A stretch of 64,000 nt of DNA from NCBI GenBank assembly GCA_001414485.1, contig LLEY01000178.1, positions 56,515-120,514 on the forward strand. Direction: 5' to 3'. Made by a program: the position numbers and the translations under genes. The notes below the pieces were generated by a model that did not search any database, was not told the DNA's origin, and worked only from the letters and a program-made list of their open reading frames with translations. Positions 23,544-34,055 of the stretch are shown in pieces. How positions within the stretch are numbered: position 1 is the first letter of the stretch; every line of letters starts with the position of its first letter. This DNA comes from Calycina herbarum. Lineage: Eukaryota > Ascomycota > Leotiomycetes > Helotiales > Pezizellaceae.

Positions 23544-24385
23544 TCAACCCAGTTTGTCAAGCAATCTGCGTCGTCTCCTTTCCACGAGTTCCTCCTGCAC
23601 TTCATCGGGCGTGGGCAACCTCCAAGCTTCTCCATCTCCTGCGTCGCCCGGTAATGGTTCCCAGCCTTTCGGAGCATGCCCGTCCTTTCCAGCAAGCAGA
23701 TTTTCAAATGCTTCCTTCTCCTTCAGCAGTTCATAGTCCAGCAGGGTACCATCTTCCTCGTCGAGATTATAGCCATAATAGGAGGCGTCCACCTGTTTCC
23801 GCAAATCTGACCTCGCATCCAAGGGTTTATCTTCTCGCGGTTTCGAGGTGGCAGCTTCGAACATCTCTTTCACGCCAGGGAGTTCCTTCGCTCTTCCAAA
23901 ATATCTGTGCAAAAGGTCAGCAAGAACTCCTTGCAAACATGATCCGAATCACATACCTATACCCCTTCCCACCCCCCGGAATCTCCCTTCCCTCCTCATC
24001 ATAAACCTTCCCCCCACCCCTCCTATAATTCGGGCCGCCCAAATTCCTAATCTGCACCTCCCACATATGCTTCTCCCGCATCGCCTTATTGATCTCATCA
24101 TTCAAATCTCGAATCATGAAATCGCTCAGAGAAGTTTCCTGGATCCTGCTAACTTTTCGGGAGATCTCCTTGAGGACTTGGCCGCGCCATTTTTCGCAGG
24201 TGGGAATGGATGTCACTTCCGTGATCATCTTGGGCCGTCGGGTTCGTCCTGCATCGATGATTCCGAGGTCTGCTGCTTGGGCTTCGCGGAAACGGAAGAG
24301 CATCGATTGCGCTTTTTCGGAATTTCGCGCCTGGGAAGGTTAGTTTTGGGGGTTGGTATTGGGGGTGGAAGGGGGTAGGTACCAT
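23544..24385 (-). CDS. ISY1: Pre-mRNA-splicing factor ISY1
   Basis: Three exons: the ATG alone (24383-24385), 23957-24330 and 23544-23904, total 245 aa. The start M|ARNSEKAQSMLFRF requires splicing directly after the ATG (GTACCT..CTAACCTTCCCAG, 52 nt). The second intron (23905-23956) splits the Arg of GGGKGYR|YFGRAKELPGV. Family hallmarks are all present: FREAQAADLGI, GRTRRPKMI, CEKWRGQVLKEISRKVSRIQ, REKHMWEVQIRNLGGPNY, GGKVYDEEGREIPGGGKGY. ISY1 is a subunit of the NTC/Prp19-associated spliceosome complex near the catalytic core and supports first-step fidelity. The C-terminal third is acidic and more variable. Intact and well conserved. Confidence 0.96.
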
Positions 24386-24935
24386 GATTGCGGTTAGCAG
24401 CGAGTAGCTGGGTCGAACTGAGGTATAATTTCTAGTCCTTGGAGGTGTTGACACTTGATCTAAGGATGTTGTTCAACTCGTCGCAGTCAAGAGCTATCAT
24501 GGCTTCAGAGTGGATCTCAAAATGCCAAGGCACTAACCTCAGAGCCGCACACTAAGCCGATTGAGTACTAGCGCATAACGACCGCGTGAGGGTCAACTTC
24601 AAATCGCGTCTCCTCTCACTCCCCTTCTCCTCCTTCATCTATTCTTTTCTGCCATGAAGACACCCTCATCGAGCTAACACTACTCAGCAATCCGGACAAC
24701 TGGATGCGTTGGGAATGTGTGATTAAAGTATGAACAGAGATCTGAGCAGGCTCCCTTTTCAACACATTCCGCTCTCCTTTCCGAGGTTTCGCGTGGAGGA
24801 TGATTTGAGGACTTGGGTTGGATCCCTATGACGACACCCAGCACCGTCTTGAAATGTTGGCTAGACCGCTTCGGCTCTCGTCAAAGTCTGTGTTTGGAGA
24901 CCTTGATGGGGGTTAAGGTATGAGATTCGCGGGCA
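24386..24935. other. Upstream region of isy1
   Basis: The reading EDTLIELTLLSNPDNWMRW at about 24659 looks protein-like but leads nowhere and may be a remnant exon of the small gene that follows. Otherwise nothing recognised. Confidence 0.35.
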
Positions 24936-25266
24936 ATGATGAGAAATGTTGTGGAAGGGCTACGTGCATTGCTGAGAGAGGAAATAGTTTTCAATCGGAG
25001 TGATATTGGTTCGTCCCCTCCATCTCCCCTCGATGTTCGATCATGCTAACTGAGTTCCAGATTCATGTTCTCTTATTGTCCCTGCGAGAAACCCGTTTGG
25101 TTGGTGTGTGTTGAGAGAGGAAATTACATTCAAACCCGGTGATGACCAAGAATCCAAAAAGCCAAAATTGCAGGTCAACCTTCCACGAGACTGTCGCTTC
25201 ACCGCGACGGACGATGGGAAAGCGTTGGCAATGAGAACTTTGAGAGCTGATCTGAGGGTTTCTTGA
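24936..25266 (+). CDS. Small hypothetical protein, two exons
   Basis: ATG 24936 opens 24936-25008. A 52-nt intron (GTTCGT, CATGCTAAC, TTCCAG) is followed by 25061-25266. The joined frame is 92 aa with two similar halves, each carrying LLREEI/VLREEI followed by F-N/K-x-G-D/S-D: LRALLREEIVFNRSD before the intron and CVLREEITFKPGDD after it. Good splice signals, consistent phase and the internal repeat support a real gene or the end of a larger decayed one. I recognise no family. Confidence 0.4.
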
Positions 25267-25964
25267 ATATTTTTGCTTTTGTTGGGGGCCTTCCAGTGGG
25301 AGGCGACGTTTTCCCTACGTTTGCGCGACTGCCCATGAATTGTACTTTTAGTTTAGTCTGCATGTTGATTTGAAATGATGATTGAATGCATATTTTTTCC
25401 CTTTTGCTGGTGCTTGAAATTGAAATGTACTTGATTGATCCTCTTTGGTCCGCTGCCTTGCTTTTGTTGCCTTGCTGATATGAATACGGGCTTCAAGTCC
25501 CGCACTATCGAATTGCGATCTAGAATGCCGATTTGATTAGTGACTTGCTCATGTGCGCTATAAACATTCTATCTATCTTCCGATATTGTGGAATGAATGG
25601 GTTGGGCCGCCGAGTTTGTGTCAAAATTCATGCCGGCTTGTGAGCTTCCACCTAAAGTACTCTGTACCGAGTTTTTGATTGTACGAACTAGTGTAGGAGA
25701 GGCAAGATTAAACTAAAACCTTGGTTCTCTGGTCTTGTTTCGTAAGATCTAGAAGAAGTACAGTGTATGTATGGCTAGCTTTCCTGCCCAACATGAAGCC
25801 CGACACCCCCAGCAAGGCCACTTGTTTGTGCCCACAATTGGACCTGGCACTGCTTTCATGCGTGCTCAGACTGGCGATAGTATTTCGATACAAATGTTGG
25901 TGATATTTATCAATTACCTCCTCGATATTACATCAAGGACCGTGTCTACTAAGATAATATCACG

Positions 25965-26850
25965 TTGGCACGATATAATTGCCGACATCTATCAATGGCC
26001 CCATTAAATGCTGCATCAAGTGTGCTTGCTGGTAGACGGTGCAACAAAACGCCCCTTGAATATTTACTCGTAGGATTGGAGATGCTCTTTTCTGTTTGAG
26101 AAGATATACTCCAAGCCCTTGTTGAACTTTATCTTGTGGTGTTTTGCTTGCATTCGCCTTGCTCAGCGCATTTTGCACCATCCTGACAATCATCTTTGGG
26201 TGAAAACTCTATACTGCGGAATGGGTTTGGCGGCTTATCTGAGGGCTCCCAATTTAATGACATGTGTTGCAATTGAGGTAGGAGCCTAGCACTTTTATGT
26301 AACAATACACTACAGGAAATTTGGCTTGTGAAAATCCAAGATGATTTTTCCAAGCGCTTCTTGTAGCTTCCCTTGTGTGTTTTGTGTTGATTGACTTTGC
26401 TTGATTGTTGCTATTTCCACGTCCTTCTATTTCATGCTTCCTTAGATTTGAGCATTGATGCGATGTGTTTCGAGATATGTCGATAAACTAGTCGCTGTTA
26501 TTTGTTCGTTCGCCCCTTGATGTCCCATTGAGATGCTATTACAAGGCCGAGTATGTACTGACTGCCATGAGAGAGGCCTGAGCGCTGCCAGCCGTGGCAC
26601 TCAGTACATACTGCGCCTTGTACTTTGGCACGAGATATAATTGTTGCCCGTATTTATCAGTAGCCCTCAGATGTCGCATCGATGATGCCCAAGTCTATGC
26701 TTGCTAGTAAACAGTGTAACGAAACGCTCAATGCTCGTAGATAATTCAAGATGATCTTTTCTGTTTGACAAAATACATTATGAGCCCTTCTTGATACTGC
26801 ATTGCAGCGTTTTGTGTTGATTCAAGTTGCTCTGCTCAGCGTACTTTGAT
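25965..26850. repeat. Diverged direct repeat of about 210 bp
   Basis: 25965-26175 and 26628-26850 share a run of matching phrases in the same order: ggcacgatataattg / ggcacgagatataattg, tgcttgctggtagacggtgcaac / tgcttgctagtaaacagtgtaac, cttttctgtttgaga / cttttctgtttgaca, and gctcagcgcattttg / gctcagcgtactttg. Old duplicated mobile-element sequence is the likely source. Confidence 0.6.
26542..26620. repeat. Imperfect inverted repeat, 26-bp arms
   Basis: Arms 26542-26567 and 26595-26620 (caaggccgagtatgtactg.. against ..cagtacatactgcgccttg) pair with about three mismatched positions around a 27-nt loop. It lies between the two copies of the ~210-bp direct repeat. Confidence 0.65.
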
Positions 26851-26923
26851 TCCTGCGTGGTATTGGTGTCAGTGGAGCCCCGGCAGAGCGAGGGTTAGAA
26901 AACGACACCAATACCCCGCAGGA
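26851..26923. repeat. Inverted repeat, 20-bp arms with one mismatch
   Basis: Arms 26851-26870 (tcctgcgtggtattggtgtc) and 26904-26923 pair at 19 of 20 positions around a 33-nt loop. It directly abuts the end of the second direct-repeat copy; it could be a tiny hairpin transposon end or a structured transcript. Confidence 0.65.
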
Positions 26924-27825
26924 GTCAATACAATATATAGCATAACGAAACCTCGTTTGCAATTCTTCCCGAGGGCTTTGAAGCTTCATTTAGAATCCTT
27001 TGCAAGAAGCGCCAAGTGCCTGTCTCTTAATTGTCAACCCATATTACGACATGGGCGGCGCCCCCGCTTGATTGAATTGATTTATCTACTACCTGTCTAT
27101 TTATGGCCTCTGGGTGCTGAGTACTTGATGGTATTTGGTCTGCTCTCTCTAGGGAACCCAAACTAGATTGAATGAAGGCAGCTGAAAAACGTAGTTCTTC
27201 AGTGCCACCTGAAGGTGAGCTCAAACTCCTTTGTGGGGAGTCCTTGAGTGAAGAGGCAAGGGATGGGCCTCAATACAATGGCTTGTGCACATGGGTTCCA
27301 TGCCCCTTTTAGCATCCACCCCTTTTCTCTATTCTACTCTGAACAAGCTCTGGATATATTACATCTGAATGCAGTAACAAGTCTGTGAGAAGACGTAAAC
27401 ATAATAAAGAAGCTTGTTTATCTAGTCCTCTGCACTTCTGGCTGCACTCATGCTGGACCAAGGCTAGCAGGTTACACCACCGCCTTGCCTTGCCTCGCTT
27501 ACAGGTCAATCCGATTTTAACCGCAACAACCCTTCTAGTCCAGCTTATCTAGGCGATTTATTGGTTGCAGAAGAGCAGACGCTAGTCTATCTACCCCACC
27601 CGCACAGGGTTTTAAAAGCTTTCTGCTCTTCCAAATCTTCTCCTCTTCCTTTCAACTCCTCCAACAAATCTTTGGTTTGTCGTCGGTTTGTTCAACCACC
27701 CGCCAGCACCCTCTTGGATCATCAGATAGCTTCATCGGATCATCGATCAAGGTCAGTACAGTCCTCCTCCTCCTCTTATTGAGTTTGAAGTTGTGAACAA
27801 GGGAAGAGGTTGTTGCACAGCAACT

Positions 27826-28165
27826 CTTGTCCTTGCGAGCGACCGTGGACTTGGGGGCTGGCTATTGGCATCAACCACCAAGTTATCAACTACAGCATCC
27901 CATCCATCCCTTCTATCGTTGACTGCTATCATCGAAGCTGCTTGCTTTGCTTGAAAGAGTAAGGCAAGCATCGATGATATCGCGTCATCGTAGCTCTTGC
28001 GGGCGACCGAGCCATGGTCGACTCGGGGGGTTGGCTATTGGCATCGACCTCCAAGTCAACCATCACCGAGTCCTTCATCACAGCATCGCATCTTCTAACG
28101 TTGGCTTGGCATCAGCGACGCTGCTTGCTCTGTATTGAAGAGTCAAGTAAGCGCCGCCGATATCA
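27826..28165. repeat. Tandem imperfect duplication of about 160 bp
   Basis: 27830-27985 and 27995-28165 share ttgcgagcgaccg / ttgcgggcgaccg, ggctattggcatc, caccaagt / ctccaagt, cagcatc, gctgcttgct and ttgaagagtaag-like phrases in the same order. The pair lies in the leader of the downstream gene. Confidence 0.55.
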
Positions 28166-28368
28166 AGTCATCGTTGCCCTTGGCTTGCTGAGAGGTGGAA
28201 CCAAAGAAGCTCTCGCAAAGGCCAAACCAGAAAGCCTCCTTTAGAAAGCCTCCTTTGCAAAAAGTTCTCTGGCATCTAACCCCCTCAGCTGAAGAGTCGC
28301 TGCCACACTTTTTCTATCAAACAATTGTTCGATTTAGTCTCTTCAAAGCTAATTATTTTCTCTTGTAG

Positions 28369-28835
28369 ATGTCTGATCCCCAAAGCCCCGTCGAAATCAA
28401 GGATAACCCGCCGTCTCCTCTACAGCCAACCCCAACCACTTTGCAGCAAACCCCGACCCCTTTACAACCAACCCCAGCCCCTTCCCGGCCAACACCAATG
28501 GTTCAGTTTCCACCAAACCCTCGAGTTCAAGCTCTTCGACAATCAGTTCTAGGAAATTATGGAAAGAAAGGAGGAAATGAGTACGTGAAAACTCCCTTCG
28601 CTCGCCCCTCCCTGTCTTCGCTTCCCACTCCTCACACACGAGCCTTACACCAGTTGAGCAATACGCCATTGTACCAAAAGACCTCGAAGAACAGAGTCGT
28701 TGCTCGAAGAAATTTGGGAGAACCATCAACATGGCTATTCACTTTTCCCAACTCTCTTCGCGCAATCAACCATGTTTTTCTAGACCCTTTAGGGCAATGT
28801 CTGCTCTTAGGTGTGCTACCTGGCACTTGGCTTGA
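28369..28835 (+). CDS. Hypothetical Pro/Gln-rich protein
   Basis: ATG 28369 directly follows a TCTCTTGTAG acceptor, suggesting a 5'-UTR intron. Exon 1 (28369-28580) encodes a Pro/Gln/Thr-rich repeat (LQPTPTTLQQTPTPLQPTPA) then VQALRQSVLGNYGKKGGN. A 62-nt intron starting GTACGT and ending ACGAG (28581-28642) gives the sensible continuation LTPVEQYAIVPKDLEEQSRC, SKKFGRTINMAIHF, ending at TGA 28833-28835; 134 aa total. Reading without the intron gives a longer low-quality frame, which I reject. No domain recognised, and another 3' intron is possible. Confidence 0.5.
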
Positions 28836-29319
28836 AGAGATGCTGCTGCTTTCCTCACGCAAAGTAACATGGGTGTGTGCCTGTTGAAAGGCTCCAAGGC
28901 TCCTGTCGGGTTGTATCGGCTTGCAACTTCCCTGCCTTATCTAACTCCCCTCCTATGGACATCAAAAGCGGCATTAGATGCTTCAAGTTGTTCCTGCCTC
29001 TATAGCTCCCATTGTTCCAATATTTGAGGGTAATTCAAGGCAATTATTCTAAAGGGTTGAAGCAATTTGGATTATTGACCTCGGTGTTTTGGGACAATCA
29101 AGCTCAATTGTCCTAAAGGATTTGTGTAATTGTGGTCTTGCTTGACAGTTAGAAGTATTAGTTGTTTACTGCCGCTTTACAGCGAGCTCTCGAAGCCCTA
29201 ACCCTGCTGCACGGTTGCGTTATAAGCACCGTCTTCTACCCCGCTCCAAACCTTTTCTTCTTCCTCTTTACATCTCCATCCAGTTTTGATCTTTTTGGAT
29301 TCTTGGATTAAAACTGACC
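28836..29319. other. Intergenic
   Basis: No gene. Includes two loosely similar phrases (caattattctaaaggg and caattgtcctaaagg) and the CT-rich leader of the next gene at about 29230-29290. Confidence 0.5.
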
Positions 29320-31438
29320 ATGTCGCAACGCAGCCAATCGCCCGGCCTGGTCGTCAATGATGACAGTGCGTCCAATTATGAACCAAGCCGTGCTGGTAAG
29401 TAATTCTTGATCCCCCCTGTCTGCCTGACTAGCTCTTGCCTTCTCGGCAGAAGCCATGCTCGCCGATTCCCTTGTACTTCGTCCCAGGCGTAACAGTCCA
29501 TAACGGGGCCTCCTAAATAAACCCTGCTTTGCTGGGTCCCGCTATGGACTGTTACGCCTGGGACGAAGTATCTAATGTACGTGGCTAATCCATCCTCTGT
29601 GTAGGTACCGAAGATGGCAGTACAACCTCGGGCAGCCCTTCCCTGACCGGCAAGGCCAAATCCAAGAAGAAGTCGAAGAAGAAGAAGAAGGCGAAGAAGC
29701 ACACCAACGAGCCTCTCGCCCCCAGCAATACGGGTAAGTAATTCTTGATCGGCTCTCTGTCTTTTACCCTTGTACCTACATGGCTAATCCTTCCTCTGTG
29801 TGCCTTAGGTACCGACACCGAAGATGTCAACAACGTTGTCGCTTCCGCCGGTCCTTCCCGTACTGCTCCCGCTCCTTCCCAGTCCGAGTCCGGAAATGCC
29901 ACTCCAGGTCCTTCCCAACCTCGTACTCGATACGTCAACGAGCTCCGAGACGCACCGCTTGGAACTAGAGCCCGTCTTGCCGCCGAAGCCGCTACTCGCG
30001 CACAACAACCTGAGCCGGCAACACAAGACTTTGCACCTCAACCTTCTCAGCATCAATTTGATGATCAGGCTGCACGAGGATCTCCAATGGCTCAAGAGCG
30101 ACCCCCAATCGACACCGAGGCTCTCGGTCTCAATCGCCTCGCACTTGAACAAGCAGAGGTCATTGATCCCAACCACCCCAAGGGCTTTACTATCGCCGGA
30201 GGTGAAGTCTACATTTCATCCAAGTATGGATATGAATGGGTGGTCCGCGAAGTAGACTTCCGCAAGGCGTCGCCAAAATTTGCCGCTCTTCTTGATGAGC
30301 ACAAGCCAATTCTTCGCACCAAGGCACAACGCGATGAAGGTCAAACTATCAAGTGGAAGTTTGAACTGGTCGTGAGCGAGGATTACCCAAAGGAACTCCG
30401 GCTTCGAAGTTTCAAATGGATGGTAAGTGACCCTCACCTTTGGCCCCTTCCCTACTCGTCATCGTTGTCTAACATCTTGTACAGAACCCGAACCCCAAGG
30501 GCAAGATGCAACTTGCAGACGTCGAACACGGTGTCCCTGCGAATCCACCCTTCAACAAATCATATGACAACTTCTTCCGAATCATTGCCAACACCGCTCA
30601 AGACTTCACCCCACGCGCTCCCCGTCTCCCTGATGACCCAAGCATCCGTGATCAGGACACGGCGTTCGTCGCGCAAACCCTTGGTGTTCTCATTGTCGCC
30701 GAAGACTCCGATGCCATGGGCGCTGTCGCTCAATGTCTCGAGACCCAATACCTTCGGATGGGCAATCGTCTGTGGACATATGTTCAAGAGAAGTACTCCG
30801 TCTGGATGAATATTGGGGTTCGCATTCAATCTCCAATCATCTTCAGAGAGGCAATCATCCATATGATTGGTCAGATCGACTGTCTCATGGTAACCATCAA
30901 ACCCACAGCATTCGAGGGCAAGGGAGAGGTGTTCATCACTATCAGAGACTTGATTCAAAAGAAGATCGACCAGTTGAAGGCTCTCAAGAAGAAGAGTGAA
31001 CAAGAGCTCTTGCAATTCTTCCCAATCAAGATGTACCACCCCCACACTGAGAATGGTTACAACCCCGACAGAACTGTCTACTCCTCCGACATCTACCTTT
31101 ATCAAGCTAGGAGCATCTGGATTCAGTACATCAGCTGCGCTTACCAGAAGGATCTTCATCATCGAGCTGACGATGGTGGAATCCGTCTTTACCGAACCAT
31201 CATCACCGGCGGAAAGGCATATCTCGAACCAGCTTCTCTCGAGAGCTACACCCAACGCTTCGCAATGTCGCCTCGTGCTTTAGGGTTATTGCACCAGGCC
31301 ATTGATGAGATCAAGGAAGAGTCCAAGGGAGTATTGAAAGAGTTGCTTCGAGACAATACACAGGGACAAATGAATGATAAAGCTCAATTGGGTTATCTAA
31401 CTTGTACTTGGATTGAGGATAGCGAGTTGCCTTTCTAG
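29320..31438 (+). CDS. Uncharacterised 590-aa protein, possible BTB/POZ-like core
   Basis: Exons 29320-29395, 29605-29733, 29809-30422 and 30485-31438 join in phase. The N terminus is disordered, with a Lys block (KAKSKKKSKKKKKAKK) and Ser/Pro/Ala-rich linkers. A segment at about 180-250 (GGEVYISSKYGYEWVVREVD, FRKASPKFAALLDEHKP) has the strand-helix pattern of a fungal BTB/POZ domain: V-x-V, F-x-V, SPxFxxxL. The C-terminal ~320 residues are alpha-helical and unrecognised. Introns 1 and 2 and the exon starts after them are duplicates of each other (both donors read GTAAGTAATTCTTGATC; both exons begin GTACCGA then GAAGATG). Intron 1 is enlarged by an inserted hairpin element. Fungal BTB proteins of this kind are usually of unknown function; the domain call is tentative. 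Confidence 0.82.
29473..29580. mobile_element. 98-bp MITE-like hairpin in intron 1, flanked by TGTAC
   Basis: 28-bp perfect inverted arms at 29475-29502 and 29543-29570 (core cttcgtcccaggcgtaacag) surround a partly complementary 40-nt centre. Direct repeats TGTAC at 29473-29477 and 29576-29580 flank the unit. The paralogous intron 2 of the same gene reads CCCTTGTACCTACATGGCTAATCC without it, serving as an empty-site reference. It does not disturb the splice sites. Confidence 0.8.
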
Positions 31439-31740
31439 GTGGCTTATTTCCACGTCTTTGATTCGCTCGGAGCTATTTGGTGGCGTTAGTTATTGCTTCT
31501 GGTTGGCTGTTTTCTTGCTTGTGGCGTTTGGTGGGGGCGTTTTTGCGGTGGAAACTAGATACCCGGCATTGAATTAGTTACCAAAATGAAGCATATTTGA
31601 CCTTGACTTGGAAGTTTTTTGATCCTTTCGTGATATCTTGATCGTTTCCCCCCCTAATATTCATCATTTTCCGTCATTTTTTGATGAAATGTATGAAATG
31701 TGATGTCAAGAATGTCACATGTTTTGTGGATTTGAGGCTA
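31439..31740. other. 3' flank of the 590-aa gene
   Basis: GT-rich downstream sequence, no gene. Confidence 0.45.
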
Positions 31741-31759
31741 TTTCCAAGTCAAAACCTCA

Positions 31760-32565
31760 ACATTTTGGTATTCCAGTAAGGTCTTTTGTTGGATTATCCT
31801 TCTTCTTTTTGATTGAAGGGTTGTTTTCTTTACTTGGATTTACTGGATTATCTCTTTTGATACTGTTCTAAGGAGATAATTGTTGTTTTGAACCTTCTTG
31901 TTTAATATCTGTTTTTCCATTCAAGCAGAGTATCTCTGGAGTTTCCTGTACTTTTATGTTGGGACTTGAGTTGGAAAGGTGTATTATTTGAGGTGATTAT
32001 GGAGTAAGTTCAGTTAATTGGTTGGGTTTCTTTGCTTGGATAGAGTGTTGTTGTTCTTTTGGTTACTTTGGGGTTGGGAGTTCTGTTGAGATTTTGCTTT
32101 TATTGAGATGATACTGGAGTAAGTTCCTCTGTGGAATAATCCTTCTTCTTTCAATTAAGAAACCTGAGCTCTTTCTATGATCTTACGAGGATATTTCTAC
32201 TGAGAAATAGGTATGTTTGATAAGAACAGTAGTGTAAGTCTATTGTTTTGTCTCTCTTTCTTCTACTTCAGAGAGAACTTGTGTCTTTTTAATAAGATTA
32301 CGTTGAAGATTCTTAAGACAAATGATTCAGAGTGGAAGAAAGTATCATATAAGTTCTTTCTTTTAGAGAGCTTTCTTATTTTTAATCGATAATCTCTTCT
32401 ATTGCTCCGGTTTTATAATACTAGCTTTTTGAAAACATAGTCGAATTACTTGATAATATAAAGTGACTTCTTTCTATTTAAACTGGTTTATTCTTTTAAA
32501 TAGAGAATCTCTTTTATTTCAGGTTTTTAATACTAGCTTTGTTAAGAATACACTTTAGAGCCTAT
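31760..32565. repeat. Degenerate tandem repeats of about 115 bp
   Basis: A phrase like agtaagttcct (agtaaggtctttt, ggagtaagttcag, ggagtaagttcctc, agtgtaagtctatt, atataagttcttt, ataaagtgacttcttt) recurs near 31775, 31995, 32113, 32230, 32345 and 32460. A pyrimidine stretch (ccttcttctttc and variants) follows it in most copies. Copies become more AT-rich toward the transposon on the right. Confidence 0.5.
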
Positions 32566-32573
32566 TTAGCTTA

Positions 32574-34055
32574 ACGTGGTTTATCACCGAGTGGCGTATA
32601 TCACCGAGTCGCGCACTTTCCCCCCACCCTACTACTTTAATATCAGATTAATTAACTATAACAAATAATATTAATTAAAACTACTTAGAATCTAATAAAC
32701 TAGATACATCTATAACCTCTTAACAAGTTTATATATTATAACCAGTCTTTTCGTAAGTGCTACACCGTCGCCTAGAGGTTTGCCCCTTATTTTGCCTACC
32801 CCCCTTAGAACGCTTGTCGCGTCGAGCCTGTTCCTCTGCCTCCTTTTGAGCTAATACGTCTTATACATCCTCTATAGTAAGTGCACCTCCTTGACGGACC
32901 TGAGTCTTTTTGGCCCTGCGGCGCTTGCTAAGTGCTTTATTTGCCTTACGAAGGGTATAGACTTCGGCTGATAACAAAGTCATCTTATAAGCTAATAGCT
33001 CTGTACCCTTTGCTAATATAGCTACAGTCTCGAAAATAGGGGTTGGCGAGCTTCCTTAATAGCGTAAAATACGATTCTTAACTAAAGTTGTTTGCGAAAG
33101 GGCGTTAGTTAGGTTACGAGGGGTCTGTGAGACCTAAGGGTTAGCGGCCGCAGAGGGGGGTCTGGTAGGTGTAGGAGTTTGTAATCGGACATCAAGCTTT
33201 AATATTATAGCCTAGGGATTAAAAGGCACTAAGCCAGCTCTGCGGAATCTAGCTTAGGCGTTTTAAGTTGTTATTAATTACTTATAAGCTGTGTAAAAGG
33301 CTAAAAAGAACTCGACCTTAGTAATATAGTTAATATAAGCTTTAATAAAGGTCTTAATTTAACGCCTATATATACGTTTAAGAATACTAAAACATCTAAC
33401 GTCGAGTAGCTAGGTTAAATAAGAGGAATAAGGAGGTAGGCAAAGAGTAATAATATTATTAGCTTTATAATACTCTTGAAATACAGCTGATTTATAACTC
33501 TTATACCTATCTAATACTAGTATTCGATATAGCCCTTTCGCGTAACTACGAGTATATTTATTAAAGTGTCGTAGCTATTCTAGGCCTGTCTTATTATTAG
33601 TCTATCTATTGCTTATAGGTTTAATAACCTAGTTATATAGAAGGCCGCTCTTAGTATACTAATTCGTGAGATAATTCTTCTCTTAAACTACTAAAAACAG
33701 AGGCACGTCCTAACCCTCGCTATTAATATAAGTAATTACTATAGCCTATTCCCGATTACTAGGCTAAACTGCCTTACCTCTACTACGTCGATTAGCGCGA
33801 GTTATAACTATTACTAGGTTGATAATTCCTATTATAAACCCTGTCTTATTAAAGTTATAAAAGTCGTAGTCTAAAACACTGTATTTTGCCTTTATATTCT
33901 CTATAAGTTAAAACCACGTGCTAATAAGCTCTAGATCTTCGTATAAGGCTCTTTAAAAGTCGTAAACGCGATTAAAACGCGTCTTTAATTCTAGTCGACG
34001 TTATATAAATCGATATACCTAGAGCTTACTAACGCGTTTTCCTATAACGAAACTC
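32574..34055 (-). mobile_element. RIP-degraded Fot1/pogo-type DNA transposon, copy 1
   Basis: The left end carries the terminal repeat acgtggtttatcaccgag with two 17-bp units. On the minus strand the C-terminal transposase region reads, with few stops, as K-G-T-E-L-L-A-Y-K-M-T-L-L-S-A-E-V-Y-T-L-R-K then NKALSKRRRAKKTQVRQGG, typical of Fot1/pogo DDE transposases (about 32850-33030). Further upstream the frame is broken by many TA-rich stops. The element loses similarity to copy 3 beyond about 34055, so its N-terminal end is missing or replaced. No functional transposase remains. Confidence 0.85.

Larger units (their letters stand above)
25267..28368. other. 3.1-kb gene-poor region with diverged repeats and hairpins
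   Basis: No protein-coding gene supported; the ORFs of 60-106 codons here lack family features. It contains the direct and inverted repeats listed separately and the long 5' leader of the gene starting at 28369. Confidence 0.55.

Noticed and set aside
23528..24378. Plus-strand ORFs over isy1
   Set aside because: Shadows of the conserved minus-strand ISY1 exons.
28369..28887. Reading the Pro/Gln-rich gene as one 172-codon exon
   Set aside because: The part after 28580 is less protein-like than the frame obtained with the GTACGT..ACGAG intron.
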